The notes below the pieces were generated by a model that was not told where the DNA came from, searched no databases, and saw only the letters and a list, made by a program, of their open reading frames with translations. Shown here one piece after another: positions 21,868 to 35,338 of a DNA stretch of 64,000 nucleotides; position 1 is the first letter of the stretch; every line of letters starts with the position of its first letter. A program made the translations under genes and the position numbers. Source of the stretch: Aquilaria yunnanensis (Eukaryota > Streptophyta > Magnoliopsida > Malvales > Thymelaeaceae); NCBI GenBank assembly GCA_039654915.1, contig CM077594.1, positions 20,459,001-20,523,000 of the forward strand, in the 5' to 3' direction.

Positions 21868-23400
21868 CCTAGAAAAAAATGTTCAGAGAAAGAGGATCTA
21901 GAGAAAGAAATGGAAGAGACACTAAAGTGGGAGAGGAATGTATAGTTGAAGATTGTGATGGATATAAATGCTACAATAGAGGTGCTATATATATAGAGGG
22001 AGTGAGAGAGGGTTTGGTGTGGGTGACGAATGGAAGTCCTAATGAGCTTTGTTACAACAATCTTTTTAAAAGTTGTGTGATTAATTTAACAGAAAAAAAA
22101 AAGATTATAAAAGATGTAGCATTTAATATGAGAGAGAAAAAATATTGCTTCCTGTTATGTGTATCCTGAAATTCTTGAATATATTGTCCAATGTTAAAGT
22201 AAATATCTCTATTAAGTAAATATGTTTCATAGATAATACGTTAAATTAAACTTTAGTTCTCTTTAACTCAAGATATTTGGGCTTCAGGCTTTTTTTTTGG
22301 TAATTAGAAATATTTATATGAGATATAAGGGTTTTTTTTTTTATAATCAGAAGCAGCTTTACAATATATAAAGTTATACGGTATTATGTATGAAGGGAAA
22401 AAAAATCTACTTTTTTAGAATCTAGAAGATACCCAAATCAATATTAAATGACATTTTATGAGAAAATAGTAGAAATTGAAGTCAAACTCCAAACCTCCAC
22501 TCATATCCCTTCACCACTTTACCAATTGAGTAAGACATAGGATATAAGGGTTAAAATTACTCATATATATAAAAGAAAATGATGGATAATATCACCTTTT
22601 TCAATCTCGAAAGATACTTGAATAAGGATTAGGACATTATCCACGGTGATTTCAATTGATAGTGTAGAATAAGAACAATATGACGGATTTTTTAGGATTT
22701 CACAGCTGAAAAAGTTTAGTTGGACGCATTAATTTCACGCGGACATAATGTGAGCTGGTCGGCTTCTTGATCTGGTCTCTCTGTCTCAGCTGCGAATATC
22801 TTGAGCAATTGGAAGTCCCGCTGACCAGGCAAACGTTTGGGAAAAGAAAAACGAAAGCCCAATGAGGGTGAATTTAGTCAGTGATTATCTAACAAAAGGA
22901 AAGCAGAAAATCGATGAGGGGATTGCTAATCGGTTGATAACATCTTTTTTGGGGATCCATCCTAGCGACCAGTGGCCGGTCCCAAATACTAATTGGTTCT
23001 GAGTTTTATCAGCTTCTCAATTGAACTGAAATAGTATAAATAAAAAATAAAATTTGTAAAAATAATAGTAAAACAATTTCATCAAAATAACTTGCTAAAA
23101 TTGTTGCAACAAGATATCAGTTGGTGCCCCATGTATAAAGATCATGATCATATAATTTTATTATTTTATTGACTAAAAGTTTTACTAGATTGATTATAAC
23201 AGTAATTTATTGTTTTTTGTACTTGAAATTCAATACAAGCATTATAAGATTTTTTTTAGAGAGGGAAATGAGGACCAATCCAAGAATGGGTGGGTTTTTT
23301 TGCCTCAGACCGGGGACAACCCTAGTACATTTTAAAGTGACCATTGAGCCAAATCTTCAAATTTGGTAATAATTTATTAATCAATATATCAACACATATG
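21868..23400. other. GDSL promoter region and intergenic DNA
   Basis: Contains the GDSL promoter on its left side. The remainder is AT-rich with no gene. From about 23430 the text resembles the ~1 kb tandem repeat found again after the LINE. Confidence 0.4.
21983..21998 (-). promoter_or_regulatory. TATA box of the GDSL gene
   Basis: The minus strand reads CTCTATATATATAGCA about 120-130 nt upstream of the ATG at 21867, a normal distance for a plant TATA box plus 5' UTR. Confidence 0.6.
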
Positions 23401-23488
23401 TAGTTAGAGCGTTGGAGACTCTAACACTTGAAAAAAGACCATACAAATACTAAATCCTAAACAAACTAAACCTACACACACAAAAACT

Positions 23489-26196
23489 TTTTTTTAGTCC
23501 TGCATTGATCAGGGTATGTCTTTGGAGGTTAGAGGCTGCTCAATGTTCAAGTTAGGGAAGAAGCTGTAGAGAATCAACCTAGAACTGAAAAAGCTTCACA
23601 AGACTAAGTATGCTAATATCCAAATTAAGGTGAAAGACGTGTCTAATTACTTAAGTGATCTGCAAAGTAGATTACAACAAAACAAGAAAGATCAAGGGTT
23701 GCTTACTACTGAAAAACAAAAAGCTCGATTGGCTTATTGAAAGCTATTAAAAGCTTAGAATAGTTGTTATAGGTAGAAATCTAATCTAACTTGGATGCAT
23801 GAAGTGGATGCAAATACAAAATTCTTTCATACCATGATGCTTTAGAGAAGAGCTAAATCTAGAATTTAGGAAGTGGAGGATGCTTTGAGGATCACCAGAT
23901 TTGATCATGAGCAAGTTGTGGAGGCATTCCTGGATTATTATAAATAGTTATTGTGCTCTCCAAATATGATTCATGGTAAGCTAAATATGATGTAATCCAA
24001 TCTGGCAAATGTCTCTAAGAAAACCAGCATTAAGATTTGCTAAAATCTATTTATTTTGAGGAAATTAAAGAGGCTATGTGGTCCATTCCATTGGATAGTG
24101 CTCATGGTTCTAATGGTTTCATAGCACATTTCTTGAGAGCTACTTAGCATGAGCTGGGGTCGCTTGTTTATTTTGCCATGGCTGAGTTTTTCTTGGCATG
24201 TAAATTATTGAAGTCTGTGAATACCACTAATTTGGTCTTAATCCCAAAGGATATTGATGCTTTGAGAGTTTCTAATTTCAGACCTATTGCTTGTTGTAAT
24301 GTGATCTACAAGTGCCTCACTAAAATTTTGGCTAATTGTATAAAGCCTGTCTTAGACCTGATTGTTAATCCAACCTAAGTAGTGTTTATTCCTGACAGGT
24401 CTATTATGAAAAATATTTTTTTGGGGGTGAATTGCTAAACCATTATTTGAGGAAACACATCTCTCCAAGGTGTATAATTCAGCTTGATATAAAGAAAGCA
24501 TATGATTCTGCACATTGGAAATTTCTTGAAGATTCTCTTATTGCTCTTAATTTTCCTAAAAAGCTTGTGGAATGGATTATGGTATGTGTATCTAGCCCTT
24601 TGTTCTTTATTTATGTTAATGAAGCTGTGGAAGGTTTTTTTATAGGTAAAAAAGGTCTTCATTAGGGGGACCCCTTATCTCTTTATTTATTTGTGATTTG
24701 TATAAAGATGTTTTCTTGGTATCTTTAAGGCATTCACAGGGAGAATGGTTTTCACTTCCATCCAAAATATCATTAGTAGAAAATAGCCCACTTGGAGTTT
24801 GCTGATAATCTTCTCTTGATGTGTGGAGGTGATATGAGTTCTATAAATGTTTTGTGGTAGTATGTTTTATGCTTTTCTGGCCTTAGACCGAGCCCAAAGA
24901 AGACAAAAATCTATTTTAGGGGTGTGAATTAGTAGATGAAAGATGAGATATTAAATAGGCAGAATTTTCAAGAGGGCAAATTCCTTTTAGATATTTGGGG
25001 GTTCCTTTAAGTTCATTTTGTCTGAAATCGTTTGAGTATGATGACCTTATTGATAAAATTATTATTAAAATTGATGCTTGGGGAGCAAAACATCTCTCAT
25101 ATGCAGGAAGAAGGCATTTGGTTCAATTTGTTCTTCACAGCTTGGCTATGTATTATATGTATGTCTTTTTCCTGTTGAAAGAATTATAACAAAAGTAGAG
25201 GCTAGGTGCAGGAACTCTTTTTGGAAGGGAGTCTCTGAGGTTAAATCTAGACCAGCTATTGCCTGAAAAAATATAGTTGTTCCAAAAAAAAAGAAGGGGG
25301 TCTTTGTGCAAAATAGTTGCAGGTTTGAAACCATTCCTTTTCTTTGGAGCTCCTGTGGGCAATTCATAAAATAAATGAGGCTTTGTGGGCCCAGTGGGTG
25401 TATAGCTATCATTTAAAGGATAAGGATATCTAGGAAAAACAAAGGATTTCTATGGACTCATTTGTGTGGCAGAACTTACTAAAGGTTAGAAACATTTTTT
25501 GCACAAGGTTGGGGTCTATTGTTGCTGCTAAGGCTAGTATGGATGCTGCTACTCATTCTAATGAGGTGTTAAAGCATGGTTATGGGCTTTTGTGAACAGA
25601 ACTTCCAACTCAGGGTTGGTATAAATTATGCTAGGATTCAGTTTCAGCTCCTAAATTCAATATGTCCTTGTGGTTTACTATGAATGAAGGTTTTCTTACT
25701 CAAGCAAAGTTGAAATCTTGGGGGTTTTCTCTAGCTAATAGGTGCTATTTGTGTGGACATAATGTGGAATCTATAGATTACCTTTTCATTTCTTGCTTTT
25801 TCTCCAATCAAGTGTAGAAGGGTGTGGCGAATTGACTATAAATTCTTGCTTAGGTTTGTTTTATTCAAAATTGGAGAGTAATGTGTTTGGTTTTGCAGAG
25901 TAAGTATATCATTAGAAAAATTAAAAAAGTGAGGTTGGTTGCAGCAGTTTATCATATATAGCATGAATGAACTTATAAAAGCCATGATCTGTCCCTATGA
26001 GTGCTAAAAGTCTAATTACTTGTATTAAGATGGACCTTTGTATGAGATTCTCTTATATTCCTTTACCTCTTCTTTTAAGCTCTAATTGGTACAAGTCTCT
26101 TCTTTTTTTATGAGGTATTTTTTATATCCCTAAGTATGCCTGAGTGTATTTGTTCTAAGGTTAAGTTTAATGCAATTTGCCTTTTCCCTTAAAGAA
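23489..26196 (+). mobile_element. LINE (non-LTR retrotransposon) remnant, 5'-truncated
   Basis: Flanked by AAAAACT at 23482-23488 and 26197-26203 (target duplication) and ending in a short A-rich tail. In several broken frames it reads like plant L1-type ORF2: VLIPK...SNFRPIACCNVIYK, IIQLDIKKAYDSAHW (RT palm), GDPLSLYLFV, LEFADNLLLM (RT active-site block), then FRYLGVPLS, and a zf-RVT-like end (WFTMNEG...CYLCGHNVESIDYLF near 25660-25790). The catalytic FADD block reads FADN, and many stops are present. There is no endonuclease domain, so it is a dead, truncated copy. Confidence 0.85.
24055..25190 (+). pseudogene. LINE reverse transcriptase domain, degraded
   Basis: Successive frames carry the RT motifs listed for the parent LINE. 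Open segments are 24178-24378, 24432-24665 and 24995-25189, separated by stops and frameshifts. The second aspartate of the catalytic FADD motif is replaced by Asn. No function is expected. Confidence 0.75.
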
Positions 26197-26203
26197 AAAA
26201 ACT

Positions 26204-28480
26204 CTAGTAATCAAGCAAAACAAAACCATATTTGGCTCTTTCTTCTATACTTTGCAACTAAAAAATTCATAGTTTTCATCAAGAGTTTCATGACTCAAAA
26301 TCACAACAAATGCTAGATTACCATGCAAGTCCTTGAACTTTTTAATTTTGAGCCGAACAACCTAACAATGTCAACCTTGGCTCAAAATCTTTTAAAGCAA
26401 CACATATTGTGATAACCTCAAACAAACAACACAAGCATGACTATAATCATGAAAACAAACCATAGACATCGCCAAGATATGAGCACAACAACGAACAAAA
26501 ATGATTAGGTAAAACAAGGGCATGAGCCCAAACTCCAACATCATGAACATAAGCATACATAAATATATCTTTAATCTTCAAACATATACCAAGCTACAAG
26601 TATCACGCTGCAACTGAATCAAATCACACACTAAGTTGTCAATGCCACACCTTAACTACTACTAAAATGCAACATCCATATGACAATTCTTTAGGCTCCA
26701 CTACATTACAAACATGCAAAACTCCACCATACTATTAAGCCAATAATAGATCCACCTATGAGGATCCCCTAGGTTTCACTATACCATAAACAAACTTTAA
26801 GTCATCACAATCCAAATGCTCTATTGTGCCAAGATTAAATAGTACATTTTGATTCCACTTATTAGGAAAAAAAAATTTCTCCAGCCACCTATCATAGGCA
26901 ACGAAAGGATAAACATGATCAAGCTAGCATATACTAATTTAATGTAGTTTGAATTTTAACTATCATGCATCACAAATGAGAGAAAGCCACTCATGCATAT
27001 GCACCTCTTATCTATCTTGAAATACTTATGTCTTCTCTCTTTAAAACATTGATTTTTCTCTCATATCTAAAACACTAATATAACTTGCCTACTTATAAAT
27101 CATTCTCAAACCTAAATAAAATACAAAAACTAAATCCCAAACAAACTTTAAATCCTAAACTTCCTTAACCTATACGCACAAAAGTTTTAGTGGCCAAGTT
27201 AAAGCATTTAGGCCTTTGTTACACTTTGCAATTAATGCGTTAAACTACAAGAAAAAACTTCATAACTCTCAACCATAAGTCCCACAGCTCAAAATCATGA
27301 CACGTTTACTAAATTACCATGCAAGTGCTCAAACTTCTTAATTTTAAGTCAATTAACCAAAAAGTCTCCATCTTGGCTCAAAATCTTTCAAACACAGACA
27401 TTGCTATGAAAATCATGAACAAAGGACACAAGGATGACTATGAGCGCAAACACAAACCACAGATACCACCAAGATACAAACACAACAATAAACAAAAATG
27501 ATTACATAAAACATGACTCCAAACACCAACATCACAACACGCATTAATAAATCTTCAATTTTCAAACATATATTAAGTTGTCGGTACCATGCTAACCTAA
27601 TTGAATCATACCACACACCATTATCAAATTATAAGATGCCCAGAACGATTTCCTAGGCTCCGCCACACTGCAAACATGGAAAATTCTACCACGCTATAAA
27701 GCGAATAACTACTCCAACTAGAATTATTTCATAGGTTTCATTATACTAAAATCAAAGTTCACATCTTCACCATTCCAAACACTCCACCATGCCAAGTTTA
27801 AACCATTTGCTTTGTAAAGATCAAACCACACATTTTACCAACTTGTTAGGAAAAAAAATCTCCTTTACCCATCATGTACAGTGGATGAACAAACCTGATC
27901 AAGCTACACACTAATTTGATGTGGTTCAACTCTTAACTAGTTAACATCCACAGATAAAAAAAGTGAACTTAGACAAAAAATAAAAGTTATAGTAAAAGTA
28001 TGCTTTCTAGTGATCACATGAACTTATAGGTCCCTTACCACTATCATAAATAACATTGCCCTCATATATACAAAATATGAAAATAAAAAGGCTTTTGTCT
28101 TAGCCCTTATGAGCTTCTGGACCTTTTCTCACTCTTGAAACTTTAATATTTTGTCTCCTAAAAATATTGTTTCGCTCATAACGAAAACTTAAGTACAATT
28201 TGCCTATTTATAGATAACACTCAAACCTAAATGAAATAGGAAAAGTAAAATCCAAACAAACACTAAATCCTAACCTTTTTAAACCTACAAGCGTGTACAC
28301 CCAAAACTTGGTGCCCAAGTAAAACAAAATCACATTCCACTTTACAAAGAATGTCATTAAAGTCCAAGGAAAAACTCAAAGCTCTTGACCACAAGTCATC
28401 GAAGTCATAAAACATGTACTAGATTACCATGCAAATCTTTAAACTTCTTAATTTTGAGCCAATCAACCTAGCTAACAAAT
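26204..28480. repeat. Diverged tandem repeat of about 1.0-1.1 kb units, interrupted upstream by the LINE
   Basis: The phrase TTACCATGCAAG recurs at about 26318 and 27314, with a variant at 28424 (steps of 996 and 1110 bp). In each unit it is followed by AACTTCTTAATTTTGAG-type text and later by GATCAAGCTA...ACTAATTT and CAAACCTAAAT(A/G)AAAT. The same family is present just left of the LINE (about 23440-23488), so the LINE landed inside the array. Some short frames are open but do not resemble a protein. Confidence 0.7.
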
Positions 28481-29293
28481 TCATTCTTAGATGCACTCCT
28501 TGTCTTGTACTTTATAAATGCTTTTATTCACATATAATATAACTCAATGAAATTTTAGTACAAACTTATTCAAAATTTGTTTACACATATATCTTACCCA
28601 ACATTTTAATCCCTCATTAAATACTTTAATTCATCATGAATTCTAGTTGTTTCAGGCTTTACCGCTACCACTACTTGTTTCACCATTCACCACAAGAGAC
28701 AACCTAAAATAGAATGGATCCGACATTTTTACAAAGGAGTGATCTCCCTACATCCTATAAAATGTCACTATTAAACTATTTTAGAGCCTTTTGGGTCCTG
28801 AAAAATATTGGCATTCCTCTTTCTTAATTATAGTAATAGTACATTCTTCCTTTGCATGTTTGTAATGATTCTTCTGAATATAATATATATGTTTATGAAA
28901 AGACAAAATAAAGAGTTTCCTAAACTATAGTCATATACGAGAGAAGCTTACCAGTTTTAAGAACGAGCTACATTGCCTTTACCCTTAAAAATTAAGAAGT
29001 ATAGTAGTAGTTTTACTATTTTAGAGAGGATCAGCCCTCTTTCTCTATGAGTCTGCCACCAGTCACAAACCATCTTTTGCCATAATTATCTATTGCTAAA
29101 ATCGAATATAGAAAGCTTATGAGCAGATTACATGTCATTGTCTCCCCCGAAACTCTTGCTTTTTATCCATATAGAAAATCTTATTGCATTGTAACAGGTG
29201 ACAGATGAGATGGTCCAAAATAAGAGGATTTCATGTAAAACTCACATAAATGAAAGGTCATATTAGATTGCCATCTGTAACTTGTCACGCAAT
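28481..29293. other. Intergenic DNA, nothing recognised
   Basis: AT-rich with no supportable feature. Confidence 0.4.
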
Positions 29294-31328
29294 TATGGCT
29301 CTATCCATATCCATCATCACTGAATACCATTGCCACATCTCTGTGGTCACTTAAATCATCCCTAACCATGCTGGTATTGGCTTAAAGATCAATGCAAAAG
29401 AGAAGATTGTGACCTCATTGCAAGTGATACAACTCTTGGATTTTTTTTTTGTAGGAAGAGAAATTTGCTGGTGATCGATATGTAATTAGCTTGAGCAAAT
29501 ACTTTTATTATTATTATTTTTTTTAAAAAAGGAATACTCTACTTATTTAATGATGAGTTGGTTATTTAGGCTAATTTGAAAAAAAGAGTTATTTCTTTGA
29601 GCTAAAAATAGAATAATTGTCAACTTCAACTGAGTTATAAATAGCAACAATATATTTGGGATTTTGGCATCTAAAGAATATTATGAGAAATAAAAATAAT
29701 AGTATTAAAAGAAACAATTTTTATCAATCATAATTACATATGGAATTAAATATATTGGTAAAATAGGCAAATATACCACTCATCTTACACTAAGGGAATA
29801 GTTTGCCCACTAAACTATTTTCTGAGGCAAATGTTCCAATTTTATTTTTGAAATAGGCAAATAACTCACTAACATAATTAATGTATTGGGAAAAATTACC
29901 TATTCAAGGGTGTTAAAGATTAAGGAATTTTTACCCTGTATAGCTTGACCTTTATATATATCCAACTTGATTCAAACTTTGCCTGTTTTGATTTGAATTG
30001 AATTAATAAAATACTGAAGTACTCTAATATATTGAAATAATTTATGTCACAGATAGATATTATATTAGTAAACAAATAGTGCGAGCAATGATGGGGCTCT
30101 TGCCATACTATACATGGCCAAACAGACCCACTCATTTTCTGGCACAAAATTCTATTGTGGATGTTTATGCTAGCACATATCTTTAGTGGTGATGGTTTCT
30201 TTGCTCGGAAAGAAAACATCAGTGGCATATTTGTCTCCAAAAGTACATAAATGACCAATTTGCTTCATTAACATAAGATTTGCGGTATATTTACCCTTTA
30301 GCCTAAATATAGTGTCAACTATAAGTAAAACAATGTTAAAATATCCACTATTTTAGGGACAGGAGTTCTTTCTACATCATTATTTGTTTTTTATTTTTAA
30401 CTTTTTATTTTTTATTTTTTATTTTTTGTATAGAACTAATATAATTTACAAGCTCACACTCTAGCTACCCAATAATTACTTGAACAAAATTTTTTAAGAA
30501 ATAACTGATTTTTTATAACCAACCTCAAAAAATTAATAAAAATACTTAATTTTTTGAAAAAGGTATTTCATAAATAATTTTTATTTCTTTTTAAATTTTA
30601 GATTTTCAATTGGCATGTAAAAAGTTAAGCGAAAAATAAATAAAACTAACAATAATATACTAATTAAATAACTTATTATATAATCTCTCCTAAACATAAT
30701 CGTAACTCCAAATACAGCCAAAAGATTTACCATCACATACACATTTTTTAGGGTAATTTACAGTTATCTTCCTAAACTTAAGTTAATATTATGAAAATCT
30801 ACACTTTTCACCTCAGTAACACAAAGCATCTCAAACACGGAAGCGAGGGTAGGAAATCATTATTTTTTAAAAATTGAAGTAAGTAAAAATGATATTAGTC
30901 TAATCAGAGCGAAAGTTCAAAGCGAGAGTAAGAGAGTTGACAAAAATTGAAAAATTATGTCACATGGTTTTCCACCATGCTCTTTTTACACTGTCTAGTA
31001 GTAGCTTTTAAAATTTGAATTTAAATTGTCATTATCTACAAGTAACTTTAATTTCTCCAGTATTTTCTTATACAATTAATGCACATTCTAAATTATTAGA
31101 ATATATTTACTAGATGATTTAAATTAAAATTTTATAAATTATTATTAAATAGTATAATAAAAAGAGGGAAATATAAATTTTAAAATCTCAAAGTTGTAAT
31201 TGCAATATCAATAAATGTAACATTTCATGATCGACGAAGTCAGACCGAAGGGGGGAAGCCATTAATTTTGGACTTGGTCTAAGTCTAAGCCTACTGCATG
31301 CATTACAGCCAAGGCCCATGAACGCAAG
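29294..31328. repeat. Tandem segmental duplication, first copy (about 2.04 kb)
   Basis: Starts at TATGGCTCTATCC and is repeated head to tail from 31329. Similarity is high throughout, with scattered substitutions and small indels. It contains a Mutator-like MITE (29756-30303) that is also in the second copy, so the MITE insertion predates the duplication. No convincing gene is in the unit; a minus-strand open frame at the copy boundary (31188-31385) is unrecognised. Confidence 0.85.
29756..30303. mobile_element. Mutator-like MITE, copy in first duplicate
   Basis: Terminal inverted repeats: left GGTAAAATAGGCAAATATACC, and the right end on the minus strand GGCTAAAGGGTAAATATACC, with similarity continuing inward. 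It is flanked by 9-mers TAAATATAT (29747-29755) and TAAATATAG (30304-30312). A 9-bp target duplication is the hallmark of the Mutator superfamily. No coding capacity. Confidence 0.65.
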
Positions 31329-32791
31329 TATGGCTCTATCCATATTCATCATCACTGAATACCACTGCCACATCTCCCTGGTCACTTAAATCATCCCAAC
31401 CATGCTGGTATTGGCTCAAAGATCAATAGAAAAGAGGAGATTGCGACCTCATTGCAAGTGATACAATTGTTAGAATTTTTTTGGACTGGGAGAAATTTGC
31501 TGGTGACCGATATGTAATTAGCGCAAGAAAATACTTTTACTTTTTTTTTTTTTTTGAAAAAAAAGGAATACTCTACTTATTTAATGATGAGTTGGTTATT
31601 TAGGCCAATTTGAAAACAAGAGTTATTTCTTTGAGCTAAAAATAGAATAATTGTCAACTTCAACTGAGTTATAAATAGCAACAATATATTTGAGATTTTG
31701 GCATCTAAAGAATATTATGAGAAACAAAAATAATAGTATTAAAAGAAACAATTTTTATCAGTCACAGTTACATATGGAATTAAATATATTGGTAAAATAG
31801 GCAAATATACCACTCATCTTACACTAAGGGAATAGTTTGCCCACTAAACTATTTTCTGAGGCAAATGTTCCACTTTTATTTTTGAAATAGGCAAATAAAT
31901 CACTAACATAATTAATGTATTGGAAAAAATTACCTATTCAAGAGTGTTAAAGATTAAGGAAATTTTACCCAGTATAGCTTGACGTTTAAATATATCCAAC
32001 TTGATTCAAACTTTGCCTGTTCTGATTTGAATTGAATTAATAAAATACTTAAGTGCTCTAATATATTGAAATCATTTATGCCATAGATAGATACTATTAT
32101 ATTAGTAAACAAATAGTGCGAGCAATGATGGGGCTCTTGCTATACTATACATGGCCAAACAGGCTACTCATTTTCTAGCACGAAATTCTGTTGTGAATGT
32201 TTATGCTAGCACATATCTTTAGTGGTGGTGGTTTCTTTGCCCGGAAAGAAAACATCAGTGGCATATTCGTCTCCAAAAGTACATAAATGACCAATTTGCT
32301 ACACTAACATAAGATTAGTGGTATATTTACCCTTTATCTTAAATATATTACATCTTCCCACTTCAAGTTAATGAGCGTGTCAACTATAAGTAAAAAAATG
32401 TTAAAATATCCACTATTTTAGGGACAGGAGTTCTTTCCACATCATTATTTGTTTTTTTTTTAACTCATTATTTTTTATTTTTTGTATAGAACTAATATAA
32501 TTTACAAGCTCACACTCAAGCTACCCAATAATTACTTGAATAAATTTTTTTAAGAAATAACTGATTTTTTATAACCAACCTTAAAAAATTAATAAAAATA
32601 CTTAATTTTTTGAAAAAGGTATTTCATAAATAATTTTTATTTCTTTTTAAATTTTAGAGTTTCAATTGGCATGTAAAACGTTAAGAAAAAAAATAAATAA
32701 AACTAACAATAATATACTAATTAAATAACTTATTATATAATCTCTCCTAAATACAATCGTAACTCCAAATACAGCCAAAAGATTTACCATC
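31329..32791. repeat. Tandem segmental duplication, second copy, left part
   Basis: Matches 29294 to about 30740 of the first copy and stops at the insertion point of the 15.4 kb LTR retrotransposon. The copy resumes at 48199 with no loss other than the 5-bp target duplication. Confidence 0.85.
31790..32339. mobile_element. Mutator-like MITE, copy in second duplicate
   Basis: Same element as at 29756-30303. Here both flanking 9-mers are TAAATATAT (31781-31789 and 32340-32348), a perfect Mutator-type target duplication. Confidence 0.65.
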
Positions 32792-35317
32792 TGTTGACAC
32801 CCAATTTCGTCCGATTGTCATTAAAAAAAAAATAATATTAATTAATTAAAAGAAAAATTAATCAATTAAATTAAAAAATAATATTATATATTGATAACAG
32901 TTAGTTTAGGAGGGGGCATTCTTATTTTTATAAGTTAAAAAAAATAAAATAAAATAAAAATAAAAATGAATAAAATATAATAATATATCTGTTTGTGTGT
33001 GTTAAATTAAAATTAAAATTTATTAATTAATTAAAAAAAAAAAATAGTAATAATAATAATAGATAATCTTATCTCCAGAGGCTTCGAGGCTCTCTGGAGC
33101 CTTCTCCGTTCTTCTTTTCTTTTCTATTAAGCTCGACCTCCCTCATCTCAATAATAGAGGCTCGAGTTCTCTCTCTTCTCGGGCCATCTCTCTCTTTCCT
33201 CACTCTGCTCTCTCTCTCCCTCACGCCATACAGAGCTCTCTGATTCTCAACTCTCTCCTTCACCTCGGCTCGAAGGAGCTCCACTCCTCGCTGCTCTAAT
33301 CCCTGTCCCTCGCCTTGTCCCTGTCACCTCTGCCCTTCGTCTTGCTCACCAACCCTCTCCTCTCAGCCTAGTCACTGCCGCCAGCCGCCGCCACACCTTC
33401 TCCCGGCCGCACATCGCCCTGTCGCTCTGGAGTCACGACAATCCCCGATGTAACACGCTAAACGAGTAGAGCCCGAAACCATCGCCATCACTCGCTCTTC
33501 AGCCCGCCGTTCCACTCGTTTTCTCTCTGACGTAACCCTCTGACGTCTCCATTCGACGCTCCAGTCGCCGCCCCTGTCACGACCACACGCTGCTTGCTAC
33601 ACCGCCGCGCCTAGCACCCCCCTCTTGCCGTCGTACCTCCCTCCAAGCCTCCCTCCTCCCGTCACGATCTTCGCGACGCTGCCACTGCGCCTCCTCCCCT
33701 GCCGCGTCGCGTCTCCGAGCACACCGGCGCCCTTCCCTGCTATCCGAGCACGCCGCCGCGTCTTCTCTGCCGTCTGAGCACGCCGACGCGCTCCCCTGCC
33801 TTAACCACCATCACCTCGTCGCCTGAAGGTTGAAGACGAACCAGGAAGAAGACGAAGATGAAAACCGCCTGTTACGCGTCTTTCGTTATTTTGACCGAGT
33901 CAAAGATTTTCTGTTTTTGTATAATCCTCGTTTAGCCCTTTTGATTTCCTGTTTCGTTCATACAAGTCACTAACATCCTTTTATTTTACAGATTAGTCAC
34001 TGATGGCGGGATTTTTATTGATTTTTTTTTTATTGTTTTGTTTTATTTATTCTGCCTGTTTGAGTTTTGCATTAACTTTAACTATTAAATTTATATGAAA
34101 TATGACTTATATGTTTTACTTTCACGTTGTCTGTTTTGTTTTATTTTGATTATTTTCTTTTTATTTGTTCTCTTTATTTACTCATCGGTTGATTTATTTA
34201 CTTACTTACTTGACTATCTATTTTATTTATTTACTTACTTCTTTATTTATTTACTTTCTTTGATTTCTTTCTTTGTTTTGTTTGATTTGTCTATCTATAA
34301 AATTTAATCATTAAATCTATATAGGCTTGTCACTCGGAATGTTTAACTCATTTTTATATTCTCTTATTCTTATAATTGTGATTTAGATCTCATAATGCAT
34401 CTTGAAAACAACAAATATTAATAGTGTATAAAAATAATTAGTAAATTAATTGCTCATGTATGCTTACTTTTCTCATCATCTAGGAATTAAGAAAAGATTT
34501 AATAAGAGTCTATTTTATAACACTTGGCAAATTTCAAAGACCCGTCCTTGATGGTTTGATAAAATCCTAAGACGGATCATATCCATGTCCAAATGATTCG
34601 GTTAGAATCCATGGCTTGGATATTAGCTAAAATTATTAAAAAATAAAATTAAATTAAATAACGAAATCCTAAGACGGATCATATCCATGTTCAAATGATT
34701 CGGTTAGAATTCACGGCTTGGATATTAGCTAAAATTATTAAAAAATAAAATTAAATTAAATAACGAAATCCTAAGATGGATCATATCCATGTCCAGATGA
34801 TTCGGTTAGAATCCATGGCTTGGATATTAAATTCCATATCCGGATGATTCGGCAGGATCTACGGTTTGGAAAATATTAACTTTTAAAATTAAATAAATAC
34901 AAAGATAAAAATCCATGTTTACAATATGGATTAAATTATTTAAAATTTCACCAAATTCCGTGTCCAAATGACTCGGCAGAGTCCATGGTTCGGAATCAAA
35001 TCTTCCGTGTCCAAATGACTCGGCAGAGTCCATGGTTCGGAAGTATAAAATTCTATACAAATTAATTACCAAAAATCCACATCCGACTAATTCAGTTAAA
35101 ATTTCTGTTTAGAACATTAACTGAATATTTTTAAAGCAAAGCAAGACAAAAATTGAAATCAACTAAGGTACCAATTTTTGGGCGTTTTAACAAAGTTGTT
35201 TTAACGTAACCGTACTCCCGAACCCCCGAACTCTCGCAGACCAATTTTAAGGTGTCCAATCGACCTAGGTGAAACAGATTGGTGGCGACTCCCGAAAACG
35301 GCCCGCACGTTGCCATA
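32792..35317 (+). repeat. 5' LTR of the 15.4 kb element
   Basis: Begins TGTTGACACCC and ends GTTGCCATA. It contains an AT-rich left part, a GC- and pyrimidine-rich block (33061-33850) with a perfect hairpin CTCCAGAG/CTCTGGAG at about 33072-33098, an intron-like stretch ending in a good acceptor (TTTATTTTACAG near 33991), and a 102-bp tandem repeat (from about 34559) followed by related shorter repeats around ATTCGGTTAGAATCCATGG. Short open frames here recur in the 3' LTR and are not genes. Confidence 0.88.
34559..35045. repeat. 102-bp and shorter tandem repeats inside the 5' LTR
   Basis: ATCCTAAGACGGATCATATCC-type units start at 34564, 34666 and 34768 (102-bp steps). They continue as shorter related units (ATGACTCGGCAGAGTCCATGG) to about 35045. 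The same block is in the 3' LTR at +12,881 bp. Confidence 0.8.
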
Positions 35318-35320
35318 GCT

Positions 35321-35338
35321 TGGCGACTCCGCTGGGGA
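35321..35338 (+). other. Primer-binding site
   Basis: TGGCGACTCCGCTGGGGA begins 3 nt after the 5' LTR. The leading TGG pairs with the tRNA CCA end. This type of site is typical of Ogre/Tat elements. I infer tRNA priming but did not verify the tRNA species. Confidence 0.7.

Noticed and set aside
33069..33284. Arg/Glu-rich ORF on the minus strand in the LTR, and its twin at 45950-46165
   Set aside because: Lies in the pyrimidine-rich LTR leader; the duplicate exists only because LTRs are duplicated.
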